A stretch of DNA of 64,000 bases from Kitagawia praeruptora (taxonomy: Eukaryota; Streptophyta; Magnoliopsida; Apiales; Apiaceae), in NCBI GenBank assembly GCA_037693485.1, contig CM075345.1, positions 3,799,501 to 3,863,500 of the forward strand. Reading direction: 5' to 3'. The translations under genes were made by a program, and so were the position numbers. Numbering within the stretch: the stretch's first letter is position 1; each line of letters begins with the position of its first letter. The notes under the pieces were generated by a model. It made no database searches. It had not been told where the DNA came from and was given only the letters and a program-made list of their open reading frames with translations. Below, piece by piece: positions 1 through 11,095 of this stretch.

Positions 1-758
1 GATGTTGCTCTCCAGTACTTTGGGTCACGACCAGAGTAATTTATATAGTTTTTTGTTGTGCAGAAAAACAAACAAAATTTTAAGGTTGAAATAAGAAAGA
101 TACATGAACGATAACTGGCTTTACAGCCTTACAAACAAGATTGTTTCCACCTTAATCAGCCGATGCTTATTATCATACCGTCCGATCATAAGTGCTCTTA
201 AGCTAATTATTGTCAATGACTTGGTACTGCTAGTGCTCTATACTATATACAGTAGGACAAGTATTTGTTAAGATCTCTTCTATATTTTCTCAACTAATTC
301 ACTGCCAGATCCCACAGATTAAACTCAAAGAACTAATTCATTCAATGCAGTGACTAAACTACATCAAAATCAATATTATACACTATCAAGTATCAACTAT
401 CAATCAAATTTAAAAAAATTACAAAAAAAAACTCAATTAAACTTTCCATTACCATGAAACTAAAATTAAGATTGAGGCAAGTCGGTGAATATTAACAATG
501 AAATTGGGAGGATGGATTGGAGGATTAGCCGGGACCTGAGATAGCCACACTGGGCTTTGAAACTCTAAAAATCAAGCGCCTCTGTATCTTGAATCTCTGG
601 AAATCAATCGCCTCTTGCCAAAAGATTCCGATGACTGTCCAAGCGCACGGGGATGCAATCAGGTATGCGCAACCTGTGTGGACAAAGCATAGGCCGTAGA
701 GGGTATTGTACAGATATGAATAGATGGGATAGGATAGAAGGTGTAATTTCATGAAAAC
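1..758. other. Host flank without a supported gene
   Basis: AT-rich sequence. The open frames are short and show no motif, codon pattern or splice structure that I recognise. I see no gene, RNA or transposon end here. Confidence 0.5.
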
Positions 759-761
759 TAA

Positions 762-1091
762 GGCTATGTTCACTTGGATTGAATGGAATGAGGGGAGAAT
801 GGAATGAAATTTATACTATTATTTGGGGGAGATTGGGGAAAGTGTTTATACATTTCATTCCTTGCTTCATTCCTTTCCAAATAATTTGAACTAGAATTCT
901 AACCCACATGTTTTGGAAGGAATGGTCCATTCTCAATCTTCATCATTTTCTTTGCAATCTTCATCATAAAAAACTTCTTCTCCCTTTTATTTGTTCATTA
1001 TTTCCCCCAACATCCCCCTTTCTTCATAATTTTTGTTTACAATTTTCATTCCATTCCTACCTCATTCCATTCTTTCCAAGTGAACACACCC
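762..1091. mobile_element. Tourist-like (PIF/Harbinger) MITE
   Basis: A 330-bp non-coding element with terminal inverted repeats. The left end reads GGCTATGTTCACTTGGA and the reverse complement of the right end reads GGGTGTGTTCACTTGGA. Both continue into a matching GAATGGAATGAGG block. The element is flanked by TAA at 759-761 and 1092-1094, the 3-bp target duplication typical of PIF/Harbinger. It has no coding capacity, so an autonomous relative must have moved it. The superfamily call rests on the TSD and TIR only. Confidence 0.8.
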
Positions 1092-1596
1092 TAAGGGTAT
1101 TTAAGTTATTTCACAAGGGGTTTTTTGGCTCAAAATTATACCCGTGTTTTGCTATTATATATAGAAGATGATATCGATGTCAATACACCTGTTACAAAAT
1201 TGATTGAGTTACCAATCAGAATATAATACCTATCATTTTATATTTATTTTTGCACATGATTTTATAGCATTTTCCTTTTATTACATAATCTCATCTATAA
1301 ATAATCAATTATGTAAAATCATAATCTTCATAATCTTCGTATTGTCTTACATAATCTTAATCAATTACTGTGTAAAGGATCGTTCTCTTCCTCTCCAAGT
1401 CTCCGAGAAGTCTCTAGGTTTGGCTTCTCTGTTCTCGATGATCATAACTTATCTCAGATCAATATATATATATAGGGAATTTTTCAGCGTAGTATAGTTT
1501 TGACTGTTGCCATGCATATCTACTTGTTTTCCAGATCAACATATCTGAATGTTTTTGATTTATGATATTGGTTCTTTTCTAGCAGCTGACTGCATC
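1092..1596. other. Spacer upstream of the CHY/RING pseudogene
   Basis: AT-rich. It could hold an upstream exon or promoter of the zinc-finger gene, because a splice-acceptor-like TTTTCTAG lies at 1573-1580, just before the ATG chosen for that gene. No other gene is supported. Confidence 0.4.
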
Positions 1597-3265
1597 ATGA
1601 AAGCAATACTGCCAGGAAAAGAATTGGATCTTTCTGCCCCGCTCCTTGGTTCCAATAATTGCCAAGAAGCAATCGATAATGCATCGTACGCTAATGAGCA
1701 ATTCCACGGGGAAGGCATGCATACGGAAAATTCAACTAATAACCAGCCCTTGGATAAGGGATATCTTCAATATGGGTATTTCTTCTTGGCTTACGATATG
1801 CGGGGTGATATCTGTGTGTAATTGTCGTTTCTGATCATGTTCTATTGTGTTTATGTTGCTTACCAACGTTGATAGGTGCACTCATTTTCCGCGAAGGTGT
1901 CGCATTAGAGCTCCTTGTTGCAATGAGATTTTTAACTGTAGACGTTGCCACGATGAGTTGAAGGTCGGTATTGTGCCACAACTTTTAATTTGTAGATATA
2001 TAACAAGAAATAATTTCCTTCCTTCGACTGGTTTATTTCCTGTAACAATAGTGGATCTGATAGTAGTAAAAAATAAAATAAAAATTCGGCGATACAAAAT
2101 CTAAATTCAGCTGGATGTTTTATACTTGTGCAGAAAAATCTTGATAAAGATGGACACAAAATGCCACGTAAACAAACTCCTCAGGCACGTATAAACCATA
2201 TATTTGTTGGTTTCCTTTTCATCAACACTTGTTAACTTATTTTTGTTTCTTGACCTCATGTAATCATCTGACTTGTGCTTTTGGTGATTTCCAGGTCATA
2301 TGTTCGCTATGCAACACTGAACAGGAGGTGAGTCTGAACTCTGATGACATAGTTCACATTTAGACCTATTGTACAACTATATAAACAGGGAATTATATGA
2401 AAAAAATTAAGACCTACTATTTACATTACTTGGTTTAATAATTTTTATCTAATCTATTTTATTGTTTTAGTTATAACGATTACTACTCATGAATTCAGTT
2501 TCAGCAAATATGTATCAACTGTGGTGTATGTATGGGCCGATACTTTTGTGGAATTTGCAAGGTGCTCACTGATGATGTGAGTATGTTGCTCTCCTTAATG
2601 ATCGATGTGTTGTTCATTCCATTCCTTTCTCTTTATTGGCCCTTTCCAAAAATGAAACTAGTATCTTATTTTCGCATTTTGCAGCTATCGAAGACTGCTT
2701 ACCATTGCCCCAGTTGCGGTAAATGTTGGTATGATAATTTTCCTCCATTTTGATGTCTATTATATTGAAGCTTAATTTTGGATAGATTTTAACATGTTCA
2801 CATTGTATTCTATAAATCCGTCAGAAACTGGATTCTAACATATTGACCTAATTCTATAAATTAAACTAATAATTTATTTATTTTTAAAGAACTTTCTTTT
2901 TGCTTTTGAAGTTTAAAGTTTTGATGTTGTAGTTCATCAGTAAGTCTCTAGTTATATCTCTTTGCCTTTAACCGAAAAAAGCTTGTATTGATTTTCATTA
3001 CAATATTGGTCGATCATTTAACAAATATCTAAAAGCCAGTTTCTAAAGAAAGGCAGGGTATTTTAGAGAAGTAGCTGCATAGGTGTGCTTCTATTGTTTG
3101 TCACCCTACCGCACTCATGATTTTATCTCATTCTCTGTATCAGGGAAGCTGTGCCGGAATTTCAACTCTCCCACTGCAATAAATGCCGTGAGTGATAGTG
3201 CGCTTCCTTTTAGAGCTTCCGTTTTTGGTTTCATGTTGATCTTAAGCTTGGTAAATTAAAGCGTA

Positions 3266-3717
3266 TGTTAGGATTTAGTATAGGAGCATGAGGTTAAGGG
3301 AGAACATTAAGCAAATGTTCTTCCCATGTTAAATTGCAGCATTTAGACAAAATGTAGTGCAAAGAATGTGTAAAGAGCTAGACAAAATGTAGTGCAGAGA
3401 ATGTGTAAAGAGCTGCTCCACTTGAGTTATCATGCAGTTACATGTGATCTACATTTTACATGTGATGCCCATGTGTAGTGCACCAGATGTGCCCATGACT
3501 GCCCCATATCGTGCACAGCTTACAACCTTGTGCACAGCTCAACAGCTCCTGCACATCTACTATATATATGCACCCTTGCATTACTTGTAGAATCATCTAA
3601 TCTATCACAATGTAGTCTACTGTGTTCTTGTATTCACTGCAGTGTAGTACTTTCAATGTAAGCTTGTTCATTGTTATTTCTTGTTCTCACTGCAATGTTC
3701 TTGTTAGTATCCATCTC
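3266..3717 (+). repeat. Possible LTR fragment inside intron 7 of the zinc-finger gene
   Basis: The sequence begins TGTTAGGATTT and contains a TATATATATGCACCC promoter-like block near 3560-3574, as copia LTRs do. I found no clear target-site duplication and no certain right end, so the borders are guesses. It lies wholly in the intron between 3187 and 3773. Confidence 0.3.
3345..3414. repeat. 35-bp tandem duplication
   Basis: Two adjacent 35-bp copies (3345-3379 and 3380-3414) begin AGACAAAATGTAGTGCA and differ at one base. They sit in the LTR-like stretch of the intron. Confidence 0.9.
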
Positions 3718-4499
3718 ACCTTCCGCACACAATCATAAACTTCTATATTTAGCTGTGTTCTATCTTTTCCAGAGTGTTGCAGAAAGAAAGCACATACGTG
3801 TATTGAAGGCGTGCTTCATCGTGATTGCCCTATCTGCTTTGAGGTCACACATAGCTGTTTTGGCTGTTCATATAATGTAAATTTTAATGTTGGATAAATT
3901 AAATTTGAACCTAAAATTTGCAGTATCTAATTGAGACGCCAGGACCTTTTTCAACTTTGCCATGTGGCCATATGATGCACCATAGGTGTTGGATGAAGAT
4001 GAATGGGTGAGAAGATATCCTATATATACCTTTAAATAGTACATCTATAGTACGACTTGGAGTTGGCATCCTAATACTAATTGGACTATTTCACAGAAAC
4101 ATTTGCCCATTCTGCTCCAGAAAATTTTCTTACATGTCTGAGAGAATTACGACTTGGAGAGATCAGCTACACCGATTCCTCGGCATTTACAGTACAAATT
4201 GGTACAACCATATTCACTCTGTGGCTTTCCATTCCTACATGTTAATCACACATTTGTAGATATGTTGTAGATCCGTGCCTTCTTAAATTTTACGAATACA
4301 AATTGTTGTAGTGCAAAGTGTAAGCATAGTTCATAGTGTTATTTAAGCTCTTTATATAATTAATAAGCAGCTGTAGTTTCATTTTTCGGAAACTGAAAAT
4401 TATGTTTTTTTGCAGATTTGGATCCTTTGCAATGATTGAAGTTCCACATTTGGTCATCATTGTCCTGATTGCAACCCTTACAACACCTTTTATCAATGT

Positions 4500-5718
4500 C
4501 TATATAATAAAATACCGGTTGTAGGGGATGTTTTATTCAGTATTTCAGGCCATTTTGTGTGGTTAAGAATTTACTTTTTGTACAGTATTGGTATGGTTAT
4601 TAGATCTACGTGTTTCCCTTATTTGTCTGATCTTGTGCTTACTTTTTATTGCTTTTGTGCTAATTCATGATCTTGGCAAGTCAAATGCAATTTAATTGAT
4701 TATAACCTATAATCAAAACCTATAAAGTTCAAAAAAAAACCTATAAAGTTTTATTCAAAAAAAAAAAAACCTATAAAGTTCTTTGAAAATTTTGAATATT
4801 GTCTCTATAGTAGTTCTAGAGCAATATTAATTTTGAATTATGTCTGCATTCTTCTCTATGCAAGTCACTTACAAAATTATTAGTGTAAACATCGCCTTGT
4901 CAAACTCTTTTTTTGTGAGGATCCAGTGATCCACTATAATAAAGAAGAAATATTTCTGCATTTATGCCCAAATCGGACAGCACAATCAGAATCTAAGAAA
5001 TCAGTCCAAACCGCCTTAGTAGTTTTCCTTGGTTGCTTCTTTGTTTCATTGTACGACAGGAGATTTGAAGTTCGAACCAAAAAAATGACTTGTATTCCAA
5101 TATGTAATTCCCGATTTATAATGAAAGTTTATGGGGTGATAAGTTGTACTCCAGCATCTAAGTCCTGCATGATACTTAAACTGAACTAGTACACCATTCT
5201 CCAAGGAGTAACTAATGCATCCCAGATCGTATGTACACGATAGGTAATATATCGTGTTTGATAGTACTTCATTATGTCTTGCTTCCTCTTCAGTTTTTAT
5301 AACCGAATGAATCTTGTCACTTACAAATAATGTCTAATCCAAGGCTTAATCTACTTAGCGAAATTCAAACTAACCCAAACTGCTAAACTACCAATCGTAC
5401 TATGTTCAATCATGCTCGATTATAATACTAATAATATTATCGTATACATTGAAACGTACTATAGATTAGTTTGGAGTAATGTACAAAACTTTGATCTTAG
5501 TAAGTTGACAGAAATTGCAGATAATGTTTGAGAAAATAATAAAAGCAATTACAGAAGACAAGAAAGGCACTGGCAACCGAGTCACTGAGAAGTAAAAGGA
5601 TTCTTCAAATACCTGGGGCACTGCTGTGATAATGGTGGCTGTTGGAGAGGCACCAAGTAAGTAGCTTCTTAAATTGCTAGATATTATTGCTTCTTCACAA
5701 CCATGTGGTAGTTTCACA
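4500..5718. other. Gene-poor spacer up to the copia insertion
   Basis: No gene can be supported. Near 4706-4783 the 13-mer ACCTATAAAGTTC/T occurs three times, separated by A-runs. At 5698-5718 the stretch beginning ACCATGTGGTAGTTTC is nearly repeated at 54568-54588 on the far side of the copia element. Without the insertion these would be only about 50 bp apart, so they are a local direct repeat. Confidence 0.5.
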
Positions 5719-5723
5719 TACTT

Positions 5724-5984
5724 TATTGAACACAATGCTACTGATTTAACAGTAAAGATCAGTTAGTCATTAGTCAAGATATTCATACTGTTAGAAAGTC
5801 ATAAATCAAGATATTCATGCTTGATTTATAGTACCTGTAATGTTCCTTTCATATTAGCACCTTGCTGTATATAATCAGCCACAATCATACAATGTAAATT
5901 ATCAATTATACCTTGATCAATAAAACAACTCTTTGATCATACTTTGCCCAGATATGTTCACTGCATAACCTATGAATTTCTACA
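5724..5984 (+). repeat. Copia 5' LTR
   Basis: 261 bp. It begins TATTGAACACAATG and ends TTTCTACA, so it has TA...CA rather than the usual TG...CA termini. The borders are fixed by the TACTT duplication, by the primer-binding site immediately downstream and by the matching 3' copy. Confidence 0.93.
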
Positions 5985-5995
5985 TGGTATCAGAG
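5985..5995 (+). other. Copia primer-binding site
   Basis: TGGTATCAGAG abuts the 5' LTR. It is complementary to the 3' end of initiator tRNA-Met, the usual primer of plant copia elements. Confidence 0.9.
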
Positions 5996-6068
5996 AATTA
6001 ATTAACTTCAGCTTCATCTTGCTCACCCAGTTCTTAGTATTGCCTTTTCTCTTGTTATCTGAAACATC

Positions 6069-6280
6069 ATGACTACCATAGACAACGAAACCACTGCCAA
6101 AAACACAACAGAAACTCTAAATACAACAAATACTCATACTCTATCTGCATGTTCAGATTTTGAGTCTGATTTTTCTTCAATCACTTTAGACTCAAGCCAC
6201 CCTTTATACCTGCATCCATCTGATCATCCAGGGCAAATCTTAGTCGCCACAGCATTGAATGGTGACAATTTTAATGAATG
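6069..6280 (+). pseudogene. Copia gag, 5' portion (interrupted)
   Basis: Reading starts at ATG 6069, about 85 bases after the primer site. It runs through a Thr/Ser/Asn-rich N-terminus and then into LNGDNFNEW, the conserved start of the copia gag domain where N and W are typical. The frame is cut at the GAGGC target site by element A. The remaining gag resumes after 49993. Gag forms the virus-like particle of the element. No host function is implied. Confidence 0.9.
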
Positions 6281-6285
6281 GAGGC

Positions 6286-7283
6286 TGTTGACGGAGGAAT
6301 TTGGTAACAACAAAATTCGAGGTACTTCGCCAGAAACAAGATCTACAACGGTGGTTCTTTGCCGAAAAGTGTGGTGGCGTGTGGTGGCTGTTTGTAATTG
6401 GTGGCTGAGATTGATAGGGTTAGCGGCGGCTATTCAGAGCTCTCGACTTCCAACCCCCCAATCGGCCTACGTACCCCGGTATTTATAGGGGATCAAGCCA
6501 TACGTAGTTCTTGGAGAGCAAGAAACCCAAATGGGCTTGGATAACGGACCAGCTTCCGGAATGTTCTACTATGAGGCCTAACCACAAAAGGCCCAAGGCT
6601 CATCCAAGATCTCAAGACTTCACGGATAAGGAAACTTCCCCCGTCGAGGACTAGTCCTATCCGCTACCAGCTATTTCTTGATTTCAAGGATGCAGGTATA
6701 GCCGTGGTTTACCCCAAGTGCAGAACGCATCCCTGTCCCCCGAATGAGAAGCACCCACCAGATAGCAGGACAGGTGATCCAGAGCTTTTGGGTGCAAAGT
6801 GCAGGATTACTCCAAAGTTCCCCAATGAGGGCGCGCCCATTGGCTACAGGAACAGAGCTCCCAAAGCACACACCAGAAAGTCCCCATCTTTCCACCTTAG
6901 GGCGCACGGATGCCTCCCTTAGTGTCTAAGAAGGGTCCTTATATCTAGGCAAACCCCTGGAGGCCTTCTGCGACGGACATCCCCCTCCTGAGATACGACA
7001 GGAGGGAATTCTTCAAATTTTAGAATTCCATCTTGAGTAGAATCCTCTTTCGAGTAGAATCCTAAGAAAGATTTCTTTAATGCCTTCTCAAAAAACCACA
7101 TTGAATCAATTTGTCTCCATACTCCATATTTAGGGCGCGCCCTCTTTATTGAGAAAGAGAGGGCGCGGCCTGACTCTTCCCATTTCTAATAAAACCCTAA
7201 TTAATATTAGAATTCCCCCAATTTAACATGTATTTGACCCGAATCCATCTTGAAAATACCCGAACCGAATTTTGGCTATAACA
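6286..7283 (-). repeat. Gypsy A left LTR (3' LTR in element sense)
   Basis: 998 bp, on the plus strand TGTTGACGGAGG ... GGCTATAACA. It contains two GGCGCGCC palindromes (6830, 7134) and a GGGCGCGGCC variant at 7161. Confidence 0.95.
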
Positions 7284-7299
7284 ACTACCCCCCAATTCC
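7284..7299 (-). other. Gypsy A polypurine tract
   Basis: On the minus strand this reads GGAATTGGGGGGTAGT immediately before the LTR start TGTTATAGCC. It is the expected plus-strand primer and supports minus-sense orientation. Confidence 0.85.
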
Positions 7300-7365
7300 A
7301 TATGAAATCAAAGATAAAATATGGAATTTTCTTCAAAAATACAAAATTCTCACAATAGTTCCATT

Positions 7366-7395
7366 AGGGCGCGCCTTGGAGGAGGACGCGTCCTC
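7366..7395. promoter_or_regulatory. Pair of GC palindromes upstream of the antisense-ORF TATA box
   Basis: AGGGCGCGCCT at 7366-7376 and GAGGACGCGTCCTC at 7382-7395 lie about 50-80 bp upstream of the TATA box at 7444. They are well placed for a promoter element, but a regulatory role is inference. Confidence 0.4.
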
Positions 7396-7443
7396 AGAAT
7401 TCCAACCGGTTTACAGCTGTTATCCACTACCTTTTCAAATCCC

Positions 7444-7451
7444 TATAAATA
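7444..7451 (+). promoter_or_regulatory. TATA box of the gypsy A antisense ORF
   Basis: TATAAATA on the plus strand, about 460 bp before the ORF start. It is followed by a plausible 5' UTR with a GT-AG intron (donor after 7604, acceptor before 7903). Confidence 0.65.
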
Positions 7452-7902
7452 CCAGCCCATCACTATCACTTTCATTTTTTTTTTCACTATTATCTCCACA
7501 CTAAAACCCACCACTGGCGATTTTCTTCATTTCCGGCGAAAATCCGATCAAGTCAATCATTTTCAATACCTGCTTTCCACAAGACTTGATCGATAACTTT
7601 CAAGGTACGTTCCTATCCATTTATTTCAAGTGTTTAACCTGTTTTTTGCTTATACTTGAGATCTCCATTTTGTACTGTTCGTGTTCTTCATTTTGATTGT
7701 ATGTATATACGTATATATACTGATTTGATCTGCTTTTCACCCAATTCAAAAGTAAAAAGTTGTTAGCTGACTTTCGCACTTCCCATAGGATAGCTACCTT
7801 GTGAACGCGCCTTATACTAAGGGCGCGGCCTCAAACCTTTTAAGATTTTTAGCCATAGACTTTAAGAATGTAAACATGAAAATTTTCCCTTTTTTTTTTT
7901 AG

Positions 7903-10403
7903 ATGACATTTCACCATATCTTGTTCAGGACGCGCCTTTACATATTTATACCCATCTTTTTTCAGCTGGAGCATTCGGGCACGTCCTCCCCGTTCCATCC
8001 ATTTGAAGTATTTAACAGAAGATTAGGCACATATTCACCCCCATCCATTTCATTTCCTCCAGAGCACCCTACATTTCGTCCCATACCTCCTGAAGACATA
8101 CCGTACATTATGTCTGAACTTGACGCCATGTCCACCTCTTCTATTGACTCTCTCCACCATGTCTCCTTACGATCCACTCCTCAACCCATTATTGACGACT
8201 TAATGGAAAATACTGATATTGAACAAACTTCTCATAAAAACAAAACTATTTCTCCTACTGAGAACGATGTCAATGATGAAACCCTCCATCCTTCTGAGGG
8301 CGCGCCCTCTAGTGAAGGCGCTTCTTCAACTGAAGAGAGCTTCAAAAACCCTTACTCTCCTCTTCCATCCCCAGTTCCATATGTACATCCCTCAGTCATG
8401 AAAATTGAAGCTGACCTTGATTGGAGCACCTACGAAGAAGAGCTAACTGAAGCAGAGAAAAACATATTGTGAAAAAACGCTGGGAAGGTTGATTGTGTCG
8501 GTATGTCAAGCACAGCTTCTGTAGAGGAAATTGAATGGTGTATGAAATATTACAACATGAATGGCATATGGGGACGCCCTCCTTCCATGATGCGGCCTCA
8601 TATTTTTAACTATGATTCAGATTTCAAAATCCCTCGAATGGTTTTAACCCCTAAATTAATTGCCCTAGGAGTGGGCGCGCCCTTACACCCATACTACCAA
8701 AGAATCATTGAATGGTATGATGTGGCACCCATCCAATTATCTCCTAATAGTTATACCCTAGCCGCAGCACTTTTCATTCTCTATCATGATGCCAATCTTG
8801 GAATGCCAACCATGGAAGAATTTAGTTATTTCTTTAGTATCCGGAAATCTGGCAAAGGATATTTTTACTTTGTGGTTAACAAGAAACACAATAAAAAAGG
8901 ATTTTCTGAGGGAAGAATCAGCAACGTCAAAAATTGGAAGGATCCCTTCTTCTATGTTTGGGATGTTATGAGAATTAAAACTTCTTTCAACTACAATCCA
9001 AGTAAGGACGCGTCCTTTCGTTTTTTTTTTCTTATCCTTAGATGATGTTCTTTTAATAAAACCCTTTCCTTATATTCAGCTCGCAGAGTAGTTGATGAGC
9101 TTATGGGCACGCCTTTACTACGTGCCCAAACTATTTTAAATCTTCCCCCTGGGAGTTTTGACACATCCGTCCTTGTCACTGAAGATAACTTGAAAAGAGT
9201 TGGGATACTCTCAAAAGAAGTTGGATCAATCATCCCTTTCCAACGCTTTAGGAAGGGTATACCCATAAAATCCACAACAATTGATGACTCAGAAGGAACC
9301 CTTGATGATTACAATACTTCTCATACTGAGGGCGCGTCTGTTAATGCTGGTAGATCATTGTTAATTATAATTTTTTATCCCTTGCATTGTAATTACTCCA
9401 TATTTTCTATATTATTCTCAATTGTTACTTTATATTTTCAGGAATGGCAGATCTTCCAAAGGGTTTTGGAATTGATGTAGACAACCCCATCGCAGTAAAA
9501 CCTGGGAAGACGCGCCCTCCACGCAGAGATACAAAGAAAGTACCTCCTCCTATCAAGTCACCAAAACGGAAACCAACTGATGAAGGCAAAGAGGACGCGT
9601 CCTCAAAACGCCTGAAAATTACTGAGCTTACTGACCCAACTGTGCAGACATTTCTTGGGGCTGCATCTTCTAAATTCTTCTCCGAGGAAGAGGTTAAAGG
9701 CTGGTCTTCTCGGTCTGATGAACAAATTGAAAATGTTTTAATTTCTTCAGCCGCACAGCTTCACTTTCATGCTAATCATATCAAAGAATCAAATCAAAAA
9801 ATGAGGGCGCGCCTTTCTCAACTAGAAACCGAGAACAAAAACATGTCCAAGCAGTTGAAGGGAAAAGATGATCAATTCAAGAAAATGAGGTCCGCCAAAG
9901 ACACTCAAATTGAAAAGCTGAACAATTCGATTAAGTCAATGACTGAGTCCATTGATAAGCTCACTAAGGCCAATTCCCTTCTTGAAGAAGATAAAAGCAA
10001 TGGATGGGCCGTTGAGAAGAAAGCTTTACAAAAGTCATCTTTTTCTAGAGGCTTTCGCAATTATGCTTCCGGCTTTCTTGCTGTTGATCCAGAATATGAC
10101 TTCTCCAAATTTGGTCAAGAGACAGTTGATTGGATTGAAAAATTCAAAATTGATGAAGCAGATGAGATCAAAGCAAAGAGAATCTCTCTTGGCCTTGAGT
10201 TACCTGAAGTAGATGAGGACGCGTCCCCTGATGGGACGCCTATTCTCGAAGATAAAATTCCTACTCCTATTGAGGAACAAGAGGGTCATCATAACTCTTC
10301 TCCTGCTGCAAATGCTGAAAACACCAAAAATGTTGAAGGCATTGAGAACACTGATAAAGAACCTCCATCTAAGGACGCGTCCCCTGTTAAAGACGCGCCT
10401 TGA
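7903..10403 (+). pseudogene. Antisense extra ORF (aORF) of gypsy A, three exons, one nonsense codon
   Basis: Exons 7903-9001, 9080-9349 and 9442-10403 join with consistent phases (1 and 1) through GT-AG introns. The ATG follows directly on a poly-T/AG acceptor. The protein is about 776 residues long: an N-terminal Ser/Pro/Glu-rich part; a domain around 8640-8850 with PLHPYYQ...PIQLSPNSY that resembles the corresponding ORF of element D (LPMHPFH...AQLSPNS); then a Lys-rich stretch and a coiled coil at about 9790-10000 (LSQLETENK and heptads); then an acidic tail. It resembles the extra ORFs, Pfam 'putative gypsy type transposon', known from Tat-lineage elements. Their function is unknown. TGA at 8470-8472 breaks the first exon. 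Many codons are supplied by the GC palindrome (EGAP, EDAS, RARL). Confidence 0.75.
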
Positions 10404-11095
10404 ATATTATGTTTCAATCATTCTAAACTGTTGGGTATTATTTCAAATTTTATGAGGTGCAGGCCCTCTGTAAAACCTTGCAAGTTGTAAACTTTTAATC
10501 TCCGCTTTCCTTGACGTTTAAACCTTTAGTGCCTTTTAAACTTTACCATGCTTATTATTTTTCCATGCCTTTACTTTTCTTATTAAAATTTTTTCCAACA
10601 AGGGCGCGCCCTTAACAGAGGCACAACCGTTTCTTCATAATTTCTTTCAAGAAAATGTCTAACTTCGACAAAAAACATGAAAACTCTTCATACATGTTGA
10701 GGGCATACCCTAAGGCATTACCCTTTTCAGGATTTCTTTAACTTGTCAATTACTTAGCACATCTTCATACATGTTGAGGGCGCGCCCTAAAAAATGGGCA
10801 CGACCTCTTACTCTTTAATCAAAAATTCTTCAAAATTCTTGCAACAAATGTCTTGATATACTTTATTAATCTTCAAATAATCTCAAATCTCAGCAGAACA
10901 AGGGAAGGTATACATGTTCTACCCCCCGAGCTAAGGAGAATAAACTTCTAAAAAATGTGGAATAAAAACAGCGAGTCTCAACTAGAACTAAAGAAGGCGT
11001 ATATGTACTACCCCCCTAGACTAGGAGAATATTTATTTATACTAGTCTATAACTTAAATTTAAGCCTTCATACAATAGGGGGTCAAAGCCGTATC
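10404..11095. other. Gypsy A spacer between the aORF and pol 3' ends
   Basis: Non-coding convergent spacer. It holds AAGGGCGCGCCCTT at 10600-10613 and a direct repeat (TTCATACATGTTGAGGGC near 10689 and 10764). In the first copy the palindrome centre is GGGCATACCC and in the second it is GGGCGCGCCC. Confidence 0.7.

Larger units (their letters stand above)
1597..4490 (+). pseudogene. CHY-type / CTCHY / RING zinc-finger E3 ubiquitin ligase (MIEL1/CHYR/RZFP34-like), broken
   Basis: Eleven exons can be traced by family motifs and splice sites: 1597-1775, 1876-1963, 2134-2184, 2295-2327, 2499-2576, 2686-2719, 3144-3187, 3773-3843, 3924-4006, 4097-4201 and 4416 on. The CHY domain contains CTHFPRRCRIRAPCC; the CTCHY part contains VICSLCNTEQE and CINCGVCMGRYFC; the RING contains HRDCPICFE, LPCGHMMHHRCW and CPFC; the C-terminal zinc ribbon contains IWILCND. 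Family members are cytosolic/nuclear RING E3 ligases with roles in stress and ABA signalling. Damage: a one-base frameshift in the 3144-3187 exon, between the CR and the HCNKC motif; another frameshift in the 4097-4201 exon after the RING; and TGA at 4437-4439 where a zinc-binding Cys is expected. The 2184/2295 intron appears to start with GC rather than GT. Family assignment is firm. That the gene is dead is inferred, since sequencing error cannot be excluded. Confidence 0.82.

Noticed and set aside
6830..6837. GGCGCGCC as an engineered AscI cloning site
   Set aside because: Many dispersed copies with graded variants inside a natural transposon, some within translated codons, exclude a vector artefact.
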